Notes: a model not told the origin generated them from the letters alone. A DNA stretch of 45,290 nucleotides from CAZNHL01 sp964572965 (GCA_964572965.1 CAZNHL010000036.1:1-45290), one strand, 5' to 3'; counted from the stretch's first letter, positions 7,923-17,837 are shown. Program-made: numbers and translations.

Positions 7923-10031
7923 TTGCAGTCGACAGTACAAACATATCAACAAACAGATGTTTTATTTTGGGCAACTGTGGCGGTAATCATATTACCACTA
8001 TTAAGTTTCTTATTGCTGTTCAGGAGTACCTTTTTAGACAAGAAGGCGGGCTATATTTCTTCGGCTTTCCTCTTTATCAATCTGCTGATTTCATTTTATA
8101 TACTGTCTGAAATATGGCCATCGAAGGTGGCTGTCTATCATTTTGAGTGGTTTAGTCTGGGTGAACGCAAATTCAGCGTAGGTTTCCTGCTGGATAATTT
8201 ATCTGCAATGATGTTGGTTTTGGTAAACCTCGTATCATTACTCGTTCATTTGTACTCAATCGAGTATATGCATGAAGACAAGCATCAGTTTCGTTATTTC
8301 GGCTATTTAGGGCTTTTTACTTTCTCCATGCTGGGTATTATCACAACAAACAGTTTGCTGGTGATGTTCATGTTCTGGGAGCTTGTAGGCCTTTCTTCTT
8401 ATTTACTAATCGGTTTCTGGTTCCAGCGCAAAGCCGCAGCCAATGCCAGTATGAAAGCATTCCTGCTCAACCGTGTTGGTGACTTAGGCTTTTTGATTGG
8501 TATTATGTCTGTATGGGCGCATTTTCATACACTTGATTTTCAGCAAATTTACCAGATGGTGGGCGACATTACAGGTTCACAAGAAGCCTGGGGCCTCAGC
8601 TGGGATAATTCATGGCTACTTTTTACCGGTCTTGGCTTATTTTGCGGTTGTGTAGGTAAATCTGCTCAATTCCCATTACAGGTATGGCTACCCGATGCAA
8701 TGCAAGGGCCAACTCCTGCATCAGCTTTGATCCACGCAGCAACCATGGTAGCGGCAGGTGTATTCTTACTGGCTCGTATATTTCCTTTACTAATTCCGGA
8801 AGTATTACTGGTTATCGGGCTTGTAGGAGCTGTTACCGCTTTCCTTGGAGCATTTGCTGCTACGTCTCAGTTTGATATCAAAAAAGTACTGGCTTACTCT
8901 ACAGTATCACAATTAGGTTATATGGTAATGGCAATGGGAACAGCAAACTACAGCGGTTCTGTCTTCCATCTGTTTACACATGCCTTTTTCAAAGCAGCTT
9001 TATTCCTTTGTGTTGGCGCGGTAATCCATTCTATGGAATACCTTGCTCACCATACCAAAGCCCATTTTGACCCACAGGATATTCGCAAAATGGGAGGCTT
9101 GCGTAAATATATGCCGGTCACTTTCTATTGCTATCTGTTCGCAACTTTATCTGCAGTTGGTATTCCTTTATTTTCAGGTTTCCTTTCTAAAGACATGATC
9201 TTGTCCGGTACGTGGGCTTGGGCAGATACTTACACAGACAAATTCGGTATCTGGATTTATATCATTCCTATTCTCGGTTTCTCAACAGTTTTACTGACAG
9301 CCTATTATATGGGACGCCAGTTGTTTGCTGTATTCTTCGGCGACTTCAGGTTAACAAAAGACGAAGAGATCATTTCTAAGCTTCACGACGCAACGCCCTG
9401 GATGAAGGTATCAATGATCGTATTAGCTGCCTTGTCATTCTATGCGGCATTCTCTCTTAACCCGTTCAACGCAAGCCATTCATGGTTTGTAACCAATATT
9501 GGTATTCCTGCTACGGAAGCTCCGTCGGTAATGCTCGTGATTCCATTTGCGGCTATATTTGAAGCAATGCACCACAATCACCTGATTACTTCTATTATTT
9601 CTGTGGCTTTGGCTGGTGGCGGATTATTCTATGCTTACCTCAAATTCCATAAAGCCAATATTATTGAGGAGTTTGAAAACATAGGGCACGATTCTGCATT
9701 GATGCGTGTAGCTCAAAAAGCTTTCTATATTGACAACTTCTACAAAAACACTCTTTTGCCGGTCTTGCTGAAATTTACAGTTAATACCAATAAATTCGAA
9801 AACCGCTTTGTTGACGGTGTGATCAACGTCTTTGGCGCATCCGTTACCACATTCGCTCATATTATCAATTGGTTTGACAGAAATTTTGTAGATGGATTTG
9901 TTCATTTACAGGTGTTTATATCAGCTGTAGTTGGTAATTTTGCCCGTTCATTTCAGGCCGGTAAAATACAGCGCTATGTTATGTTTGCAATGGCTTCTGT
10001 TTTAGTAGTCATTGTCTGGTTTGCCATTTAG
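7923..10031 (+). CDS. nuoL: NADH-quinone oxidoreductase subunit L
   Basis: Largest antiporter-like membrane subunit of complex I (ND5 homologue), 702 residues with many transmembrane helices and a C-terminal extension that includes the lateral helix of this subunit. Conserved features: the glutamate in FMFWELVGLSSYLLIGFW (about E153) and the lysine in GKSAQFPLQVWLPDAM, both in the proton path. No ATG lies upstream of the first hydrophobic helix, so a TTG start at 7923 (TTG CAG TCG) is chosen. This fits the promoter box 14 bases upstream. First gene of nuoL-nuoM-nuoN. An unrelated small frame in the nuoL-nuoM spacer was not called. Confidence 0.95.
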   Translation: MQSTVQTYQQTDVLFWATVAVIILPLLSFLLLFRSTFLDKKAGYISSAFLFINLLISFYILSEIWPSKVAVYHFEWFSLGERKFSVGFLLDNLSAMMLVLVNLVSLLVHLYSIEYMHEDKHQFRYFGYLGLFTFSMLGIITTNSLLVMFMFWELVGLSSYLLIGFWFQRKAAANASMKAFLLNRVGDLGFLIGIMSVWAHFHTLDFQQIYQMVGDITGSQEAWGLSWDNSWLLFTGLGLFCGCVGKSAQFPLQVWLPDAMQGPTPASALIHAATMVAAGVFLLARIFPLLIPEVLLVIGLVGAVTAFLGAFAATSQFDIKKVLAYSTVSQLGYMVMAMGTANYSGSVFHLFTHAFFKAALFLCVGAVIHSMEYLAHHTKAHFDPQDIRKMGGLRKYMPVTFYCYLFATLSAVGIPLFSGFLSKDMILSGTWAWADTYTDKFGIWIYIIPILGFSTVLLTAYYMGRQLFAVFFGDFRLTKDEEIISKLHDATPWMKVSMIVLAALSFYAAFSLNPFNASHSWFVTNIGIPATEAPSVMLVIPFAAIFEAMHHNHLITSIISVALAGGGLFYAYLKFHKANIIEEFENIGHDSALMRVAQKAFYIDNFYKNTLLPVLLKFTVNTNKFENRFVDGVINVFGASVTTFAHIINWFDRNFVDGFVHLQVFISAVVGNFARSFQAGKIQRYVMFAMASVLVVIVWFAI

Positions 10032-10131
10032 ATTGTGAAAAAGGTTAATTGCCATTTTTCGCTTTTGTTCAATTATATAATATCCGGAATAGAAAAGACT
10101 CAGGTCACTGCTATTCGCTAATCAAACAAAA

Positions 10132-11838
10132 ATGGGATTATTATCTCTGCTTATATTTACTCCTTTACTGGCAGCCTTTGTGCTCCTTTTTATTCCGTCT
10201 GACAAAAAAGACTGGTTCAAAAAGATTGCATTGATCGGAACTGCAGGTCAGTTATTTCTGGCTATTCAGACTTTAATTCAGTTTGATATCCATTCGGGCA
10301 AGCTGCAACATGTAGAAAAGCTGAATTGGATTACGGCTCAACTTGGAGCCTTTGGGATTCTTGACATTGACTATTTTATTGCTGTTGATGGAATGAATAT
10401 CTCATTGGTACTTTTGACAGGAGTAATTATGGTAATCGGTGTGATTGCATCCTGGAAAGTAAGCGATAACCCAAAAGGCTATTTTGCTCTTTACCTTTTG
10501 CTTTCAGCTTCTGTAGTAGGCTGTTTTCTTGCACTTGACCTGTTCTTGTTCTTCCTTTTCTTCGAATTCATGCTCTTGCCAATGTATTTTCTGATTGGCA
10601 TGTGGGGCGGACCACGCAGAGAGTATGCTGCTATTAAGTTTTTCCTTTATACATTCCTTGGCTCCGTATTGATCCTTATTGTCATGATTGCCTTGTATGT
10701 ATCTGTAATTGATCCATATCAGACAGCCTACATGATGATGATGGATTGTGTAGACCCTAAGCTTTGCGCTTCTACCGTTCAGAGTTTACTGGCTCAAAAG
10801 CTAATCCCTGCTGACAGGCTGGTTCATACCTTCAATATGACCTACATGGGCGATATAAAGAATTTTATTCCTGATTCTATTTTAGGCCTGAATTACGGTG
10901 AAACAATCCTTTCATTATCACCAAGACTACTGGCGTTCTTAGCATTGTTTATTGGCTTCATCATCAAACTTCCTGCTGTACCATTCCATACATGGTTACC
11001 CGATGCACACGTTGAAGCTTCTACCCCGCTATCAGTTGTTTTAGCAGCTGTTCTTTTGAAAATCGGTGGTTACGGTCTATTGCGCGTAGCTTATGGTATC
11101 TTCCCTGAAGGTGCACAGCATTTTGCGTATTTGATTGGTATTGTCGGGATCATTTCCATCTTATATGGTGCATTCAATGCATTAGCAATGGGTGACCTTA
11201 AAAAGATGATTGCTTACTCATCCATCTCACACATGGGCTTTGTATTACTTGGCCTTGCTGCATTAACTCCGGAAGGAATCAATGGTGCTATGTTTACAAT
11301 GGTTAGTCATGGAATTATTTCTGCAGGATTGTTCCTGGTTGTTGGTGTATTGTATGACCGTACTCACGACCGTATGATTGACAGTTACAGAGGTCTGGCC
11401 ATTAAAATGCCATTATTTACCACAGTAACGGTTATTTGTTTCTTTGCTTCTCTAGGTCTTCCGGGCTTCTCCGGATTTATTGGTGAGATTTTAGTATTGC
11501 TTGGTGCTTTCCAGTCTGCCTATGTGAACCATTTCATTCCAAGATGGATGCCGGCTGTAGCTACAATTGGAATATTGATTGGTGCTGCATACTACTTATG
11601 GGCATTGCAACGCATGTTCTTTGGAGAGTTCTGGGTAAAAGGAGGCAAAGAATGGAAAAAGTCACTCGTAGATCTTGACAAAAGAGAATTAGGAATGCTA
11701 CTTCCTTTAATTGCTATGATGATTGTTTTCGGCTTAATGCCAAATCTGATCCTTGATCTTTCTTCTGATTACTTTGCTCAATTCATTGATATTGTAACAG
11801 AAAAAGGGACAAACAACTTAGGGCATATCATGAAGTAA
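10132..11838 (+). CDS. nuoM: NADH-quinone oxidoreductase subunit M
   Basis: Antiporter-like membrane subunit of complex I (ND4 homologue), one of the proton pumps. The 568-residue product has the conserved glutamate in LFFEFMLLPMYFLIGMWGG and the lysine in FIIKLPAVPFHTWLPDAH. It is about 60 residues longer than E. coli NuoM. The extra length lies in a polar insertion around residues 195-255 (from MMMMDCVDPKLC to GLNYGETI) between two helices, which would form an enlarged loop outside the membrane. ATG 10132 follows nuoL by 100 bp; the spacer holds a repeat-like word (GCTATTCGCT, 10110-10119) but no clear promoter. nuoN follows 50 bp on. Confidence 0.95.
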   Translation: MGLLSLLIFTPLLAAFVLLFIPSDKKDWFKKIALIGTAGQLFLAIQTLIQFDIHSGKLQHVEKLNWITAQLGAFGILDIDYFIAVDGMNISLVLLTGVIMVIGVIASWKVSDNPKGYFALYLLLSASVVGCFLALDLFLFFLFFEFMLLPMYFLIGMWGGPRREYAAIKFFLYTFLGSVLILIVMIALYVSVIDPYQTAYMMMMDCVDPKLCASTVQSLLAQKLIPADRLVHTFNMTYMGDIKNFIPDSILGLNYGETILSLSPRLLAFLALFIGFIIKLPAVPFHTWLPDAHVEASTPLSVVLAAVLLKIGGYGLLRVAYGIFPEGAQHFAYLIGIVGIISILYGAFNALAMGDLKKMIAYSSISHMGFVLLGLAALTPEGINGAMFTMVSHGIISAGLFLVVGVLYDRTHDRMIDSYRGLAIKMPLFTTVTVICFFASLGLPGFSGFIGEILVLLGAFQSAYVNHFIPRWMPAVATIGILIGAAYYLWALQRMFFGEFWVKGGKEWKKSLVDLDKRELGMLLPLIAMMIVFGLMPNLILDLSSDYFAQFIDIVTEKGTNNLGHIMK

Positions 11839-11888
11839 TATTTTCAATCTGATAAAAGAAGATATACTCCACAGATCATAAAGACTCA

Positions 11889-13379
11889 ATGCAGCACAGC
11901 CTCGACATATCCGCCTTGTTACAATCACTCCAAAACTCATTAGCGAGCTTTGCTTTCATACGTTCGGAATTGATGACAGGCTTGTTCTTTCTCCTGTTAA
12001 TGTTTATTGGCTTATTCAAATCATACAGAAAATACCTTAATAAAACGGCAATACTACTGGCACTTGTACTAGTATGGCTCAATATTGAAGACCTGTATAC
12101 TGTATCTTCCAATATTTTCTCCGGAGTTTTAGCAGTACAGGGTCAAAGCGCATTTCTTAAACTGTTATTTGCCTTATCAGCGCTGGCCACGCTTATTTTC
12201 AGCGACAAATACTTTGCAGAGAAACAGTTGGAAGAAACCGGCTATGAATTTACTTATCTGATTTTCAGTTCCCTTCTTGGGCTTTCTTTCATGTTATTGG
12301 CTAATGAATTCCTTACTTTATTTATTGGTATGGAAATCGTTTCTCTGGGTGCTTATAGCATGGCCGGATTTTTATTCAATAAAAAATCGGCGGAGAGCGC
12401 TATGAAGTATTTCCTGTTTGGTGCGTTTTCGTCTGCGCTGATGCTTTACGGAATTTCTCTACTTTATGGCCTGAGCGGCACACTAAACTTTGCAGAACCA
12501 ATTTTCTGGACAAAGCTTTCACAAACACATGAATTACTCCCTGCTATCGGGCTTTGCCTTTTTGCTGCCGGATTACTATTTAAAATTTCAGCATTCCCTT
12601 TCCATATCTGGACACCCGATGTTTATGAAGGCTCACCTGTTCCGATGGTTGCTTTTTCATCCGTTACACAGAAAGCCGCCGCTATTTGGGTATTGAGTAA
12701 ATTCACCATTGCCTTGTCAGCCACCCCATTCGCAACTTACAGTTTTGCCTTGCTTGCCATTATTGCAATCATCACCATTACAATCGGTAATTTTGGTGCA
12801 CTGACACAGTTCAATTACAAGCGTTTACTCGCTTATTCATCTATTGCTCAGGCAGGTTTTATCATGATCGGATTGATTTCCGTAAAGGATTCAGGCGTAC
12901 AGGCAATTCTCTTTTATATTGCCGTATATATTCTGATGAACCTTGGAACTTTTTTCCTGCTGGATTTATTATCTAGTTATTCAGGTTCTGAGGATATCCG
13001 CAGCTACGCTGGAATAGGCCGAACAAACCCTTTTTTAGGGATTTTAGCAATAATTATGACAATATCATTGACGGGGTTGCCCCCAACATTGGGATTTAGT
13101 GCTAAGCTTTTAATTTTCTCTTCTTTGTGGGACTTCTACCAGTCCAACGGCCAAAACCTGTATTTAATTTTATTCGTTTTTGCGTTAATAAACACGGTTA
13201 TTTCTCTGTTCTTTTACATACGCATACCTTATTTCATGTTTTTCAAAACAAGTAATAAGACTGTTGACGTACAAGTAAATAGAAAGCATAAAATATTAGT
13301 TTCGTTCTTAGCCTTACCTTTGATCATTTTATTCATTAAATTTGATTGGTTGTTAAGCATTATTGGGCATCTTAATTAA
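11889..13379 (+). CDS. nuoN: NADH-quinone oxidoreductase subunit N
   Basis: Third antiporter-like membrane subunit of complex I (ND2 homologue), 496 residues and about fourteen helices. It keeps the proton-path glutamate in FIGMEIVSLGAYSMAGF and the lysines in KISAFPFHIWTPDVYEG and in SVTQKAAAIW. Last nuo gene of the run. The stop is followed after only 8 bp by the ATG of the amidotransferase gene, so the two are very probably on one transcript. NuoN normally ends complex I operons, so the downstream link to a purine-type enzyme is unusual. Confidence 0.95.
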   Translation: MQHSLDISALLQSLQNSLASFAFIRSELMTGLFFLLLMFIGLFKSYRKYLNKTAILLALVLVWLNIEDLYTVSSNIFSGVLAVQGQSAFLKLLFALSALATLIFSDKYFAEKQLEETGYEFTYLIFSSLLGLSFMLLANEFLTLFIGMEIVSLGAYSMAGFLFNKKSAESAMKYFLFGAFSSALMLYGISLLYGLSGTLNFAEPIFWTKLSQTHELLPAIGLCLFAAGLLFKISAFPFHIWTPDVYEGSPVPMVAFSSVTQKAAAIWVLSKFTIALSATPFATYSFALLAIIAIITITIGNFGALTQFNYKRLLAYSSIAQAGFIMIGLISVKDSGVQAILFYIAVYILMNLGTFFLLDLLSSYSGSEDIRSYAGIGRTNPFLGILAIIMTISLTGLPPTLGFSAKLLIFSSLWDFYQSNGQNLYLILFVFALINTVISLFFYIRIPYFMFFKTSNKTVDVQVNRKHKILVSFLALPLIILFIKFDWLLSIIGHLN

Positions 13380-13387
13380 CAAAAACA

Positions 13388-15280
13388 ATGAGCGATAGTA
13401 TCAAACACGAGTGTGGGATTGCGATGATCAGGTTGAGGAAACCGTTTGAGTATTACATCGAAAAATACGGAACGCCCTTCTATGGTCTCAAAAAGCTGTA
13501 CATCATGATGGAAAAACAGCAAAACCGAGGACAGGATGGTTCCGGGGTTGCTGTAATCAAAATGGATGTAGAACCTGGAAACAGATACATCAGCCGCTAT
13601 CGCTCTATCGAATCAAATGCCATCCACAGGATCTTTGAGAAGATAAACAAGAAGTACAAGAAATCGCTTAAAGACAACAAAGACAAGGCAAGAAATGCCA
13701 AGTGGCTGGTTAACAATGTAGCATTTATGGGAGAAGTTCTTTTAGGACATCTTCGCTACGGAACACACGGACTTAACAGCATTGAAAACTGCCACCCTTT
13801 CCTGAGACAAAACAACTGGCGTTCACGTAACCTCGTTCTCGCAGGAAACTTCAACATGACAAACAACGACGAGCTATTCCGCAAACTCGTCGAACTCGGA
13901 CAGCATCCGAAAGAATTCACAGATACAGTAACAGTTCTCGAAAAAATTGGCCACTTCCTTGATGAAGAAAATCAGGCGCTTTTCAACAGATACAAAGAGA
14001 ACTACAGCAATAACGAAATTTCTACCATTATTGAAGAAACACTGGACTTACAGCGAGTGCTGAAACGTGCGTGTAAAGATTTTGATGGTGGCTATGCAAT
14101 GGCCGGAATGACTGGTTATGGAGCTTCATTCGTAGCGCGCGACCCTGCCGGTATCCGTCCTGCTTATTACTATGCAGATGATGAAGTAGTGGTAGTGGCT
14201 TCCGAAAGACCTGCTATTAAAATCGCTTTTGCTATTGATTACGATCAGATCAAGGAAATTACTCCTGGTCATGCATTGATTATCCAGAAAGACGGAAACT
14301 TCGAACAACATCCGTTCATTGATCAGATTGAGAAAAAATCATGCAGCTTTGAACGTATCTACTTCTCACGCGGCACTGACCCTGCTATCTATAAAGAAAG
14401 AAAGAAGTTAGGCGAATTGCTGACTCCTCAGATTCTGAAATCGGTAAATTACGACCTTGAAAATACAGTATTCTCTTACATCCCTAATACTGCAGAAACA
14501 TCTTACTACGGTATGCTTGAAGGCATGGAAGACTATATAGCTGTAAACCGTCTGAAAGCTTTGAAAGAAGAAGGGCCGGACAGCGACAAATTGAAAAAGT
14601 TATTGACTTTCAGACCACGTGTTGAAAAACTGGTAATTAAAGATGCAAAACTGCGTACTTTCATCACCAACGACAACAGCCGTGACGACATGGTATCAAG
14701 TGTTTATGACACCACACCATACGTAACGAAGAAGGACATTGACAATATTGTAGTCATTGACGACAGTATTGTTCGTGGTACTACTTTGGAGAAAAGTATT
14801 CTCAATTTATTAGACAGACTTAGTCCTAAGAAAATAGCCATCGTATCATCTGCTCCGCAAATCCGCTACCCTGACTGCTACGGTATTGATATGTCTAAAA
14901 TGAAGGAATTTGTGGCATTCCGTGCCATGCTTGCTTTGTTGAAAGAACATCATAAAGACCATCTGCTTGAAGAAGTATATGAGCGTTGCAAAGCGGCAAT
15001 TGAGGAAAATACACATCACCTGACAAACTATGTAAAAGTACTTTACGATCAGTTTACAGATGAGCAGATCTCAGCAAAAGTGGCTGACATTATCAGACCA
15101 AGAGAAATGAAAGCCGAACTGGATGTGATTTTTCAAACAGTAGACAATTTGCATATCGCTTGTCCAAACCACCCAGGCGACTGGTACTTCACAGGTAATT
15201 ACCCTACTCCGGGAGGAAACAGAGTTGTAAACAAAGCATTTGTTTACTTCATGGAAGGAAAAGGCGTAAGAGCTTACTAA
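13388..15280 (+). CDS. Long amidophosphoribosyltransferase (PurF-like)
   Basis: Class II glutamine amidotransferase fused to a phosphoribosyltransferase domain. The reaction expected of the family is glutamine plus PRPP giving phosphoribosylamine, the first step of purine synthesis. C9 in KHECGIAMIRL would become the N-terminal nucleophile after removal of an eight-residue propeptide. Other signatures: RGQDGSG (glutaminase), RDPAGIRP, and the PRPP loop in VVIDDSIVRGTT near residues 453-464. At 630 residues it is well above the usual 470-505 of PurF. It matches a long variant that, from memory, Bacteroidota carry in addition to ordinary PurF; hence no symbol. It begins 8 bp after nuoN and ends at a strong terminator. 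A side role beyond purine synthesis is possible but not shown by the sequence. Confidence 0.85.
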   Translation: MSDSIKHECGIAMIRLRKPFEYYIEKYGTPFYGLKKLYIMMEKQQNRGQDGSGVAVIKMDVEPGNRYISRYRSIESNAIHRIFEKINKKYKKSLKDNKDKARNAKWLVNNVAFMGEVLLGHLRYGTHGLNSIENCHPFLRQNNWRSRNLVLAGNFNMTNNDELFRKLVELGQHPKEFTDTVTVLEKIGHFLDEENQALFNRYKENYSNNEISTIIEETLDLQRVLKRACKDFDGGYAMAGMTGYGASFVARDPAGIRPAYYYADDEVVVVASERPAIKIAFAIDYDQIKEITPGHALIIQKDGNFEQHPFIDQIEKKSCSFERIYFSRGTDPAIYKERKKLGELLTPQILKSVNYDLENTVFSYIPNTAETSYYGMLEGMEDYIAVNRLKALKEEGPDSDKLKKLLTFRPRVEKLVIKDAKLRTFITNDNSRDDMVSSVYDTTPYVTKKDIDNIVVIDDSIVRGTTLEKSILNLLDRLSPKKIAIVSSAPQIRYPDCYGIDMSKMKEFVAFRAMLALLKEHHKDHLLEEVYERCKAAIEENTHHLTNYVKVLYDQFTDEQISAKVADIIRPREMKAELDVIFQTVDNLHIACPNHPGDWYFTGNYPTPGGNRVVNKAFVYFMEGKGVRAY

Positions 15281-15305
15281 AAGAATAAAAAAACTTTGAA
15301 TATAT

Positions 15306-15339
15306 AAGTCCTGCTGATTTTATCAGCAGGACTTTTTTT
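15306..15339 (+). terminator. Rho-independent terminator after the nuoLMN-amidotransferase run
   Basis: A 12-bp perfect stem (AAGTCCTGCTGA with its complement, 15306-15317 and 15323-15334), a five-base loop and a run of seven T. It ends the transcript that begins at nuoL. Confidence 0.9.
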
Positions 15340-15512
15340 GTATAACACAAAAGTCAATACGCTCTTTTCCGGTGCACAAAACCTATAGTCTGACAATTTT
15401 TAAAATTTCCTTTCTGAAAGAGCGAATGAATAGCAACCATTCCCATTTTACTGCGTTTCATAGTCAATAGCCATTACTATTAATTACTGGGTAGCAACTC
15501 TTTCTCTAATTT

Positions 15513-17324
15513 ATGCTTTCACTAAACTTCTCTTTAAGGAAACACATGAGTGTTCCCCTTATCCTGTTGTCACTCGCTGCATTAGTCATTAAACCATTTT
15601 CGGGGTCTTCACAATCTAACATAAAAGAGTTAGAAAAGTCCCTTGCCGCTGCCATAAAGCAGAAAGACGATAAAAGTGCGTCCAGTTATTCCTATCAGTT
15701 AGCCCGGCTGCACATTGATGAAAAGAACTATAATAAAGCCTTCGATTACCTGGTAAAAGATTTAGGATACTGTAAAAAAACAGGAGACAATCTGGCTTTT
15801 TATAAAGCGTACGAGGGACTTGGTGAGGTATATACCGAACACAAAAAACATACTGATGCTGCTCTCTCTTATGAAAAAGCTGCAAAAAGTGCAGAATTGT
15901 TAAAAAACAATAAAATGGCAATGGATGCTTTTCTCAAAGCAGGGGGCTCTAATGCTAAAGCCGGTCAGTATAAAAAAGCTATTCCGCCTGTTGAAAAAGC
16001 ATTGGCAATAGCCCTGGCCGCTGACGATGAGAGTACAGAGTTAAAAGCTTACAGCCTTTTAGCTGATTACTATGGAAAGCTAAATAATACTGCAAAAGCT
16101 AAAGAGTACACCAAACAGTATAACCAAATTTTACAGACAAAGGCTGCTACAACGAAAATCAAAGAGCTGAATAAGACAGTAAAAAAAGTGGTCTCTGAAA
16201 AGGAAATGACTGAAACACGTTTACAGGACAAGACACGGGAGCTGGGTATTATTGCTGATTCTTTAAGACGTGAAGAAGTCATTTTAAAGGAAAGTCAGCT
16301 GAAAGAGAAAGAAAGTCAACTGCGGCTAAAAGAGAATCAATTACAAATAGATTTACTTAGTAAAGACAAAGAACTGGCCAATATCAAAGCGCTGGAAAAA
16401 GATGCACAATTGAAAAATGAACAGTTGTGGCGATATTCAATACTCTTATTCTTTGTACTCTCCGGAGCTTTGGTTTCGGTTGTTATTATTGATTACAGGA
16501 AAAAAATAGAGACAAATAAGAAGATTGAGAAACAAAATGAGAATATCAAAAGCAGTATCAATTATGCGAAGAGGATACAAGAAGCAATGCTTCCGAAAAA
16601 AGATGATTCTATCAGTTTACTCTCAAACACATTTATCCTTTTCAAACCACGCGATGTTGTCAGCGGCGATTTTTATTGGTTTGCCCCGATAAATAACGGA
16701 AGCGAAAATGAGGAAGAGCATGATATTGCTTTTGCAGCTGTAGACTGTACCGGACATGGTGTGCCCGGAGCGTTTATGTCAATGATCGGTATGAACTGTT
16801 TAAACAGTATCGTAGGCCGTGGTATTGTAGAACCTCATCTGATACTAAAAGCATTACACACAGAAATCCGCACAGCATTAAAACAACCGGAAACAGGTAA
16901 CAACGACGGGATGGACATTGCTGTATGTGTGTATAAAAAACGTCAGAATCTTATTGAATATGCCGGAGCAAAACATGCGCTTATCTATATTCAGAATAAT
17001 GAACTGAAGCAGGTTAAGGGCGACGTTAGCCCGATGGGGGGAAGTAAAAGCAAAGAAGTTATTGAGTTCACAAAACATGAAATAGTGATAGATCAACCGA
17101 CCATGATTTATCTTTTCTCTGATGGTTATCGAGATCAGTTTGGCGGGAAGGACAATACAAAATTCATGGCTTCTAAGTTTCAAAAACTACTTCTTGAAAT
17201 ACACGCATTGCCGTTTGATCAGCAGAAAGCGATTCTTGATAAGACAATTGAAGACTGGAAAAATGGAACGCACCAAACTGACGATATTCTGGTCATGGGC
17301 GTCAAAATAGATCCTCAGGTTTAA
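15513..17324 (+). CDS. TPR-repeat SpoIIE-type serine phosphatase
   Basis: A 603-residue protein with an N-terminal hydrophobic segment (about 14-30), tetratricopeptide-like helical repeats (about 35-205), a long charged coiled coil (215-300), one membrane helix (307-327, SILLFFVLSGALVSVVII) and a C-terminal PP2C/SpoIIE phosphatase domain (about 365-600). Metal-binding motifs are present: VVSGDFYWF, AVDCTGHGVPGAFMS, NDGMDIAVC, FSDGYRDQF and TDDILVMG. The likely topology has the TPR part in the periplasm sensing a partner and the phosphatase in the cytoplasm, where it would dephosphorylate a serine/threonine phosphoprotein. This architecture is common in Bacteroidota but few targets are known. 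An alternative start at ATG 15546 would shorten the N-terminus by 11 residues. It stands alone between two terminators. Confidence 0.88.
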   Translation: MLSLNFSLRKHMSVPLILLSLAALVIKPFSGSSQSNIKELEKSLAAAIKQKDDKSASSYSYQLARLHIDEKNYNKAFDYLVKDLGYCKKTGDNLAFYKAYEGLGEVYTEHKKHTDAALSYEKAAKSAELLKNNKMAMDAFLKAGGSNAKAGQYKKAIPPVEKALAIALAADDESTELKAYSLLADYYGKLNNTAKAKEYTKQYNQILQTKAATTKIKELNKTVKKVVSEKEMTETRLQDKTRELGIIADSLRREEVILKESQLKEKESQLRLKENQLQIDLLSKDKELANIKALEKDAQLKNEQLWRYSILLFFVLSGALVSVVIIDYRKKIETNKKIEKQNENIKSSINYAKRIQEAMLPKKDDSISLLSNTFILFKPRDVVSGDFYWFAPINNGSENEEEHDIAFAAVDCTGHGVPGAFMSMIGMNCLNSIVGRGIVEPHLILKALHTEIRTALKQPETGNNDGMDIAVCVYKKRQNLIEYAGAKHALIYIQNNELKQVKGDVSPMGGSKSKEVIEFTKHEIVIDQPTMIYLFSDGYRDQFGGKDNTKFMASKFQKLLLEIHALPFDQQKAILDKTIEDWKNGTHQTDDILVMGVKIDPQV

Positions 17325-17331
17325 TTTTATA

Positions 17332-17367
17332 AAATCCCTCAATCGTCTGCCAGGTTGAGGGATTTTT
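17332..17367 (+). terminator. Rho-independent terminator after the SpoIIE phosphatase
   Basis: Stem AAATCCCTCAA (17332-17342) with TTGAGGGATTT (17355-17365), 12-base loop, ending in a T-run. It lies directly after the stop at 17324. Confidence 0.85.
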
Positions 17368-17399
17368 CATTACCTTCAGGTAAGATAGCTATAAAGCAT

Positions 17400-17837
17400 A
17401 TGAAGGAGCAAAACTACAACAGCCATACAAAATACTACGCACCGCATCATTTTATCTTTTACCCAATTGTGTTAACATCGGCAGGAGTTAGTTTTTATTA
17501 TATTTTTAAACAACCTGACAATGCCCTCATATGGACAGCATTTACAGGTATTTTCCTTTTACTGGCCTGGCTGTCCTTTATGCTTAGGCAGCATTATGCA
17601 CTTTCTAACCAGAACAGAATTGTGAGAGTTGAGTTAAGACTCAGGTATTATATTCTTACACAGAAAAACTTTGAGCCTCTCGAACAACAGTTAAAGTTCA
17701 GCCAGCTGGCAGCATTAAGATTTGCTTCTGACGAGGAGTTTATTGACCTGCTTAATAAGGCTCTTCATGAAAACTGGTCGTCCGGACATATTAAGAAAGA
17801 AATAAAAAATTGGAAGCCCGATCACATGAGGGTTTAA
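17400..17837 (+). CDS. DUF6526-family membrane protein
   Basis: Product of 145 residues from ATG 17400. A longer in-frame start (TTG 17355) lies inside the upstream terminator and is rejected. The pattern is that of small Bacteroidota proteins grouped, from memory, as DUF6526: an N-terminal KEQNYNSHTKY segment, two membrane helices (about 18-36 and 42-62), a basic segment QNRIVRVELRLRYY, then a helical cytoplasmic tail with LAALRFASDEEFIDLL and KKEIKNWKPDHMRV. No function is known for the family. The gene follows the terminator by about 30 bp and precedes an unknown gene by 18 bp, with which it may be co-transcribed. Confidence 0.75.
   Translation: MKEQNYNSHTKYYAPHHFIFYPIVLTSAGVSFYYIFKQPDNALIWTAFTGIFLLLAWLSFMLRQHYALSNQNRIVRVELRLRYYILTQKNFEPLEQQLKFSQLAALRFASDEEFIDLLNKALHENWSSGHIKKEIKNWKPDHMRV

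Noticed and set aside
10049..10234. Small plus-strand frame between nuoL and nuoM
   Set aside because: Overlaps the nuoM start out of frame, and its composition and residues look like spacer.
17355..17399. Extended start of the DUF6526 gene from TTG
   Set aside because: The TTG lies in the arm of the upstream terminator.
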